From assembly GCA_023256405.1 (NCBI GenBank), contig JAGDXK010000010.1:1-9050 (forward strand): 9,050 nt of DNA, given 5' to 3'. Every line of letters begins with the position of its first letter. Position 1 is the first letter of the stretch. Below are positions 5,471 through 9,050 of the stretch, one piece after another. Made by a program: the position numbers and the translations under genes. The notes beneath the pieces were generated by a model. That model worked only from the letters and a program-made list of their open reading frames with translations, was not told the origin of the DNA and searched no databases. The stretch comes from Nitrososphaerales archaeon. Its GTDB lineage: Archaea; Thermoproteota; Nitrososphaeria; Conexivisphaerales; UBA164.

Positions 5471-6745
5471 TTGACTACCTCCGTTTCTGCTCAAAAAGAA
5501 AAACAGACGCCATGGCAGATGGCTCTTCAGCAGCTCAACAAGGCGGCAGCCGTTATAAACCTCGAGGATGATATAAAGGAAATTCTTTCGCACCCTCAAA
5601 GAGAGGTTCAGGTGGCTCTGCCGGTCCGCATGGATAACGGAAAGATAAAGGTCTTCATAGGCTACAGGGTTCAGCACAGCAACGCCAGAGGCCCTTACAA
5701 AGGAGGAATAAGATATCATCCTAACGTTTCGCTAGACGAGGTAAGGGCCCTTGCAATGTGGATGACCTGGAAGACGGCGGTTCTTGATTTACCTCTAGGA
5801 GGCGCGAAGGGAGGCATAGTCTGTGATCCAAAGAGCATGTCACAGGGCGAGATCGAGAGGCTGACAAGAAGGTATGCCTACGCTATCTCGAGCATAATCG
5901 GCCCCTACGAGGACGTCCCAGCACCGGATGTCTACACAGGACCACAGCACATGGCCTGGATAATGGACACCTACAGCATACTCAACGGCCATCTAGAGCC
6001 AGGAGTGATAACTGGCAAGCCAGTAGAAGTAGGAGGAAGCCTTGGAAGAAATGAATCAACGTCAAGGGGCGTGGCAATAGTAGTTGCTGAGGCAGCGAAG
6101 AAGCTGGGCATAAAGGTCAAGGAGGCCACGGTTGCAATCCAGGGATTTGGCAACGTGGGATCTAACGCAGCGCTGATAATGGCAAAGGAGTACGGGATGA
6201 GAGTTGTTGCCGTAAGCGACTCAAAGGGCGGAATATACAACAAGAACGGCCTGAACGTGGATGAGGTACTTAAGGAGAAGGAGAAGAGCGGAACGGTTAC
6301 CACTTACAAGAACGCCGAGAAGATTTCAAATGATGACCTTCTAACCCTCGACGTTGACGTTCTCGTTCCAGCAGCGCTGGAGCAGGTAATAACAGAGAAG
6401 AACGCCGACAAGATAAAGGCGAAGATAATAGGGGAAGGAGCCAACGGTCCCACCACGCCCGAAGCGGATGAAATCCTGTACCAGAAGGGAGTTTTCGTCA
6501 TCCCGGACATTCTGGCAAACAGCGGCGGAGTTACCGTGAGCTACTTTGAATGGGTTCAGAACCTCCAGAGGCTCCAGTGGTCCCTCGAGCAGGTAAACAA
6601 AATGCTTGAGGAGAGAATGGTAAAGTCATTCAACGATGTTTACGACATTAGCAAGAAGTACAAGGTCGACATGAGGACCGCAGCACTGGTGCTTGCAGTC
6701 TCGAGGGTTGCCGAGGCAATAAAGCTCAGGGGCATCTGGCCATAA
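5471..6745 (+). CDS. gdhA: Glutamate dehydrogenase (GDH family, hexameric type)
   Basis: It interconverts glutamate and 2-oxoglutarate plus ammonia with NAD(P)H in the cytoplasm, linking nitrogen assimilation to central carbon. Length is 424 residues, normal for archaeal hexameric GDH. The substrate-binding domain has GPYKGG (Lys77), MTWKTAV (Lys101), GGAKGG (catalytic Lys113) and APDVYT (Asp153). The Rossmann domain carries GFGNVG (225-230) and SDSKGGIY. The C-terminal NSGGVTVSYFEW (350-361) closes the fold. The start is an unusual TTG: an in-frame stop sits at 5462-5464, and the next ATG (5519) would remove PWQ, part of a segment that aligns with PFEMAVNQL in thaumarchaeal GDHs. There is no Shine-Dalgarno sequence. 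Coenzyme preference was not determined. The gene has its own promoter and a T-rich end, so it looks monocistronic. Confidence 0.96.
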   Translation: MTTSVSAQKEKQTPWQMALQQLNKAAAVINLEDDIKEILSHPQREVQVALPVRMDNGKIKVFIGYRVQHSNARGPYKGGIRYHPNVSLDEVRALAMWMTWKTAVLDLPLGGAKGGIVCDPKSMSQGEIERLTRRYAYAISSIIGPYEDVPAPDVYTGPQHMAWIMDTYSILNGHLEPGVITGKPVEVGGSLGRNESTSRGVAIVVAEAAKKLGIKVKEATVAIQGFGNVGSNAALIMAKEYGMRVVAVSDSKGGIYNKNGLNVDEVLKEKEKSGTVTTYKNAEKISNDDLLTLDVDVLVPAALEQVITEKNADKIKAKIIGEGANGPTTPEADEILYQKGVFVIPDILANSGGVTVSYFEWVQNLQRLQWSLEQVNKMLEERMVKSFNDVYDISKKYKVDMRTAALVLAVSRVAEAIKLRGIWP

Positions 6746-6754
6746 AATTTACAA

Positions 6755-6759
6755 TTTTT
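6755..6759 (+). terminator. Weak T tract after gdhA
   Basis: A five-T run lies 10 bases after the gdhA stop codon within AT-rich DNA. It could end the gdhA mRNA, but there is no hairpin and it merges into the tes promoter region, so the call is weak. Confidence 0.25.
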
Positions 6760-6778
6760 AGTTTAAATGTTAAAAATA

Positions 6779-6788
6779 TTTTTAAATA
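6779..6788 (+). promoter_or_regulatory. TATA box of the tetraether synthase gene, overlapping a 16-bp palindrome
   Basis: TTTTTAAATA has its centre about 24 bases before ATG 6808, which predicts transcription starting at the start codon itself (leaderless). The element overlaps a perfect 16-bp palindrome at 6770-6785 (TTAAAAATATTTTTAA). That palindrome could be an operator occluding TBP binding, or could arise by chance in AT-rich sequence. Confidence 0.55.
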
Positions 6789-6807
6789 CCCACTCTGAAG
6801 TCAACTT

Positions 6808-8466
6808 ATGGTGCTTGTTGAGGAAAAGCAGATTGAGCCTCAGCAGCCGCGGGGCAGGCTTCTGAGGAAGACAAGGAGCATATGCCCCGAGTGCAACAGG
6901 GTTATAGATGCTGAGATATTTGAAAGAGATGGAGTAGTTTACATTGGGAAGACGTGCCCAAAGCATGGTTACTTTGAGGACGTTTACTTTGGATCATATG
7001 AGATGTATGAAAGGTTTTCGAAGTATGCTAGGGATGGAAGGGGCATAGAGAATCCGCGGACCGTTGTTCCCAACATTACCTGCCCTGCCAGCTGTGGTCT
7101 CTGCAGCAACCATCTGAGCCACACGGCGCTCGCTAACATAGTGCTTACAAACAGATGCGATCTGAACTGCTGGTACTGCTTCTTTTACGCCGAGAAGGCC
7201 GGATACATCTATGAGCCAACTATAGATCAGATCAGAAGGATGGTGAGGAATCTTCTGAACGAAAAGCCCATACATGGAGTAGCTGTGCAGCTGACAGGCG
7301 GTGAGCCAACGCTGAGAGAGGATCTCATAGATATCATAAAGGCGATAAAGGAGGAAGGGATAACCCACATTCAGCTCAACACGGACGGAGTAAATCTCTC
7401 AAGGAAGCCAGAGCTATGCAAACAGGTTAGAGAGGCCGGGGTGAACACGCTCTATGTAAGCTTCGACGGAGTCACGCCCGAAACGAACCCGAAGAACTAC
7501 TGGGAAATACCCGGCCTTCTGAACAACTGCAGGCAGGCAGGGCTTGGCATCGTGCTTGTCCCAACTGTAATAAAGGGGGTAAATGACCACGAGGTAGGAG
7601 ATATGCTCAGGTTCGCTTTCTACAACATGGACATTGTCAGGGGAATTAACTATCAGCCAGTATCTTTAACCGGCAGGGTTCCCAGACACGAAAGGGAAAG
7701 GTTCAGGATAACGATTCCCGAGGTGATCCAGAGGATAGAGGAGCAGACAAACGGCGAAGTCAAGCAGGAGGACTGGTTCCCAGTTCCTGCGGCGATGCCG
7801 CTCTCAAGGTTTATTGAGGCATGGACAGGAGAGCCAAAGTACGAGCTTACGACGCACTTTGCCTGTGGAGCCGCAACATACATCTTCAACGACAACGGAA
7901 GAATGGTTCCCATAACAAGGTTCGTTGACGTCGACGGCCTTCTCAAGTTCTTTGAGGACAAGGCGGAGAAAATCGAGAGAGGCGAGAACAAGTACCTCGT
8001 GGGGCTTTCTGTCATGTTAAACCTTCACAGATTTATTGACAGATCCAAGATGCCGTCAGGCCTGAACCTCACAAGATTGCTAATAAACATAATACTGAAG
8101 CACGACTACAGCGCTCTGGGACAGCTGCAGATGAAGTCACTCTTCGTTGGCATGATGCACTTCATGGATAAGTACAACCACGACGAGGAGAGGGTCAGGA
8201 GATGCGACATACACTACCTCACGCCGGACGACAGGATCATCCCCTTCTGCACCTTCAACGTGATCCCGGAGTGGTACAGGGACAGAATCCAGAAGAAGTA
8301 TGGCATAAGCATTGAGGAGTGGGAAAAGAGAACAGGAAAGAAGCTGAAGAACGACTACTACGTAAGGCCCAGCTCATATTACCACTATCCAAAGGATGAG
8401 AACCTCTTCAAGAGGATGGGAATTAACTACACCCCAAGAAGCCTCCAGTCTGCTCAGAGCTCCTGA
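6808..8466 (+). CDS. tes: Tetraether lipid synthase, radical SAM enzyme (Tes/MJ0619-like)
   Basis: It is predicted to join the phytanyl chains of archaeal diether lipids through C-C bonds to make membrane-spanning GDGT tetraethers, using 5'-deoxyadenosyl radicals. The protein has 552 residues. The N-terminal metal-binding region has Cys26/Cys29 (CPEC), Cys50 (CPKHG) and Cys92/Cys96/Cys99 (CPASCGLC). The radical SAM motif follows: Cys117, Cys121 and Cys124 (CDLNCWYC). GGEPT (164-168) is the SAM-binding GGE segment. Later cysteines (353, 466, 481) may ligate auxiliary clusters, as in the characterised Methanocaldococcus enzyme. C-terminal helices (about 396-450) contain hydrophobic stretches suited to lipid handling. 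There is no signal peptide. The gene is flanked by its own promoter and that of eS6. A more distant COG1964 radical SAM methyltransferase-like role is the main alternative, but the N-terminal cysteine pattern and length favour Tes. It indicates an organism with tetraether membranes. Confidence 0.85.
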   Translation: MVLVEEKQIEPQQPRGRLLRKTRSICPECNRVIDAEIFERDGVVYIGKTCPKHGYFEDVYFGSYEMYERFSKYARDGRGIENPRTVVPNITCPASCGLCSNHLSHTALANIVLTNRCDLNCWYCFFYAEKAGYIYEPTIDQIRRMVRNLLNEKPIHGVAVQLTGGEPTLREDLIDIIKAIKEEGITHIQLNTDGVNLSRKPELCKQVREAGVNTLYVSFDGVTPETNPKNYWEIPGLLNNCRQAGLGIVLVPTVIKGVNDHEVGDMLRFAFYNMDIVRGINYQPVSLTGRVPRHERERFRITIPEVIQRIEEQTNGEVKQEDWFPVPAAMPLSRFIEAWTGEPKYELTTHFACGAATYIFNDNGRMVPITRFVDVDGLLKFFEDKAEKIERGENKYLVGLSVMLNLHRFIDRSKMPSGLNLTRLLINIILKHDYSALGQLQMKSLFVGMMHFMDKYNHDEERVRRCDIHYLTPDDRIIPFCTFNVIPEWYRDRIQKKYGISIEEWEKRTGKKLKNDYYVRPSSYYHYPKDENLFKRMGINYTPRSLQSAQSS

Positions 8467-8487
8467 TCAAGGCAATTTAGGGATAAC

Positions 8488-8497
8488 CTTTTTAATA
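8488..8497 (+). promoter_or_regulatory. TATA box of the eS6/aEF-2 operon
   Basis: CTTTTTAATA has its centre about 31 bases before ATG 8524, predicting a leader of only a few bases. Short inverted repeats surround it: GGATA/TATCC at 8481-8485 and 8496-8500, and CCTA/TAGG at 8499-8502 and 8507-8510, the latter between the TATA box and the start codon. A regulatory role for the repeats is speculative. Confidence 0.5.
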
Positions 8498-8523
8498 TCC
8501 TAGCATTAGGATTTTACCGGCAT

Positions 8524-8892
8524 ATGGGTGATTTACAGTTAGTGCTCTCGGACCCAAAGACAAGGACGGCCAGGAAGATTGAAATAAAGGGCAATCTCAG
8601 CTCCGTCCTGATAGGAAGGAAGATAGGGGAGATAATAGATGGAAGCGTTCTCGGTCTGGGCAACGTAAAGTTCAAGATAACTGGTGCAACGGACAGATCA
8701 GGTATTCCACACATACCTTACATCGAGGGCCCAGTAAAGAAGTATGTTCTCCTCTCCGGGCCTCCGGGCTTCAGGCCAAGGAGAAAGGGGGAGAGGAAGA
8801 GAAAGCTCGTAAGGGGAAACACAATAGCCGACGACACATATCAGGTGAACGCGGTCATAGTTGAGGGTGAGCTGAAGGATGCCAAGGTTTAA
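8524..8892 (+). CDS. rps6e: Small subunit ribosomal protein eS6
   Basis: A structural protein of the archaeal 30S subunit, 122 residues long, matching the short archaeal version of eukaryotic S6. Recognisable segments are LVLSDPKT (7-12 region), LIGRKIGEIIDG (29-40), LGNVKFKITGATDRSGIP (44-61), a basic stretch RPRRKGERKRK (84-94) and VRGNTI (96-101). The phosphorylated C-terminal tail of the eukaryotic protein is absent, as expected for archaea. ATG 8524 begins directly at the conserved N-terminus and is preceded by a TATA box at near-leaderless distance. Its last 14 bases overlap the start of the aEF-2 gene, so the two are probably cotranscribed and translationally coupled. Confidence 0.96.
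   Translation: MGDLQLVLSDPKTRTARKIEIKGNLSSVLIGRKIGEIIDGSVLGLGNVKFKITGATDRSGIPHIPYIEGPVKKYVLLSGPPGFRPRRKGERKRKLVRGNTIADDTYQVNAVIVEGELKDAKV
8866..8870 (+). promoter_or_regulatory. Shine-Dalgarno site of the EF-2 gene
   Basis: GGTGA lies 8 bases before ATG 8879, inside the eS6 coding region. It is the same pentamer used before the FAD subunit gene at 2024-2028 and supports the chosen EF-2 start. Confidence 0.6.
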
Positions 8893-9050
8893 GACAACCG
8901 CAGAAGCGCTCAAGGTCATCTCGAACAAGGAGCAGATCAGGAACTTTGGCATAATAGCTCACGTAGACCACGGGAAGACAACCACGTCAGACTCCCTCCT
9001 TGCAGCCGCAGGGATGCTGAGCCCAACGGTGGCAGGTCAGGCGTTGGCTC
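8879..9050 (+). CDS. fusA: Translation elongation factor aEF-2, N-terminal fragment (gene continues past the window)
   Basis: aEF-2 is the GTPase that drives ribosomal translocation. Only the first 57 codons are present. The P-loop AHVDHGKT (residues 27-34) follows the conserved RNFGIIAHVDHG lead-in, and TTTSDSLLAAAG with VAGQALA is characteristic of archaeal EF-2 rather than initiation factor aIF2-gamma. The opening MPRFKTTAEAL also matches aEF-2. The ATG overlaps the end of eS6 by 14 bases and has a GGTGA site 8 bases upstream. The truncation is caused by the window edge and is not biological. Confidence 0.93.
   Translation, partial: MPRFKTTAEALKVISNKEQIRNFGIIAHVDHGKTTTSDSLLAAAGMLSPTVAGQALA

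Noticed and set aside
8698..8952. 84-codon minus-strand frame over eS6 and EF-2
   Set aside because: It is antisense to two clearly conserved genes and has no family features.
1..9050. Mobile elements, CRISPR arrays, defence or toxin-antitoxin genes
   Set aside because: I saw no transposase, integrase, spaced repeats or attachment-site duplication. All substantial open frames are housekeeping or metabolic genes.

Overview
The window reads as a compact archaeal chromosome segment of moderate GC content. The evidence is aEF-2, eS6 and a tetraether lipid synthase, TATA boxes placed for leaderless or near-leaderless mRNAs, internal operon genes preceded by GGTGA-type Shine-Dalgarno sites, and frequent AGG/AGA (Arg) and ATA (Ile) codons. 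The GDH and EF-2 N-termini look most like Nitrososphaeria/Thaumarchaeota-type sequences, and the 5S rRNA fragment resembles Sulfolobus 5S. I therefore infer a TACK-superphylum archaeon, probably thermophilic. I cannot name the species.

Layout. Positions 1-~55 (+) are the 3' part of a 5S rRNA gene. It meets, tail to tail, a minus-strand pyrroline-5-carboxylate reductase gene (proC, 56-817). A 67-base gap holding one TATA-like element separates proC from the divergent mocA-like gene (885-1490), a molybdopterin cytidylyltransferase candidate. Next is a four-gene operon (1575-5316) for a molybdenum hydroxylase of the xanthine dehydrogenase/aldehyde oxidoreductase/CO dehydrogenase superfamily: 2Fe-2S subunit, FAD subunit, a ThiS/MoaD-type beta-grasp protein, and the molybdopterin subunit. 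All of its gene junctions overlap. Then come independent genes, each with its own promoter: glutamate dehydrogenase (5471-6745), tetraether lipid synthase (6808-8466), and ribosomal protein eS6 (8524-8892), which overlaps the start of aEF-2 (8879 to the window edge).

How the genes work together. mocA would finish the cofactor (molybdopterin cytosine dinucleotide) inserted into the large hydroxylase subunit. Electrons from the hydroxylated substrate would pass through two 2Fe-2S clusters to FAD. The substrate is not determined: the large subunit lacks the CO dehydrogenase active-site loop and has a purine-hydroxylase-like AFRGFG loop, but some xanthine-binding residues differ. proC and gdhA belong to glutamate/proline metabolism, tes to membrane lipid maturation, and 5S/eS6/EF-2 to translation.

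Most noteworthy: an apparent in-frame loss of about 24 residues in the FAD subunit; the beta-grasp gene embedded in the operon, whose glycine codons also look like the ribosome binding site of the next gene; the mixed active-site signature of the large subunit; and the shared TATA element between proC and mocA. No mobile element, CRISPR array or defence locus is visible. No gene-free stretch exceeds 300 bases; the longest is 5317-5470.
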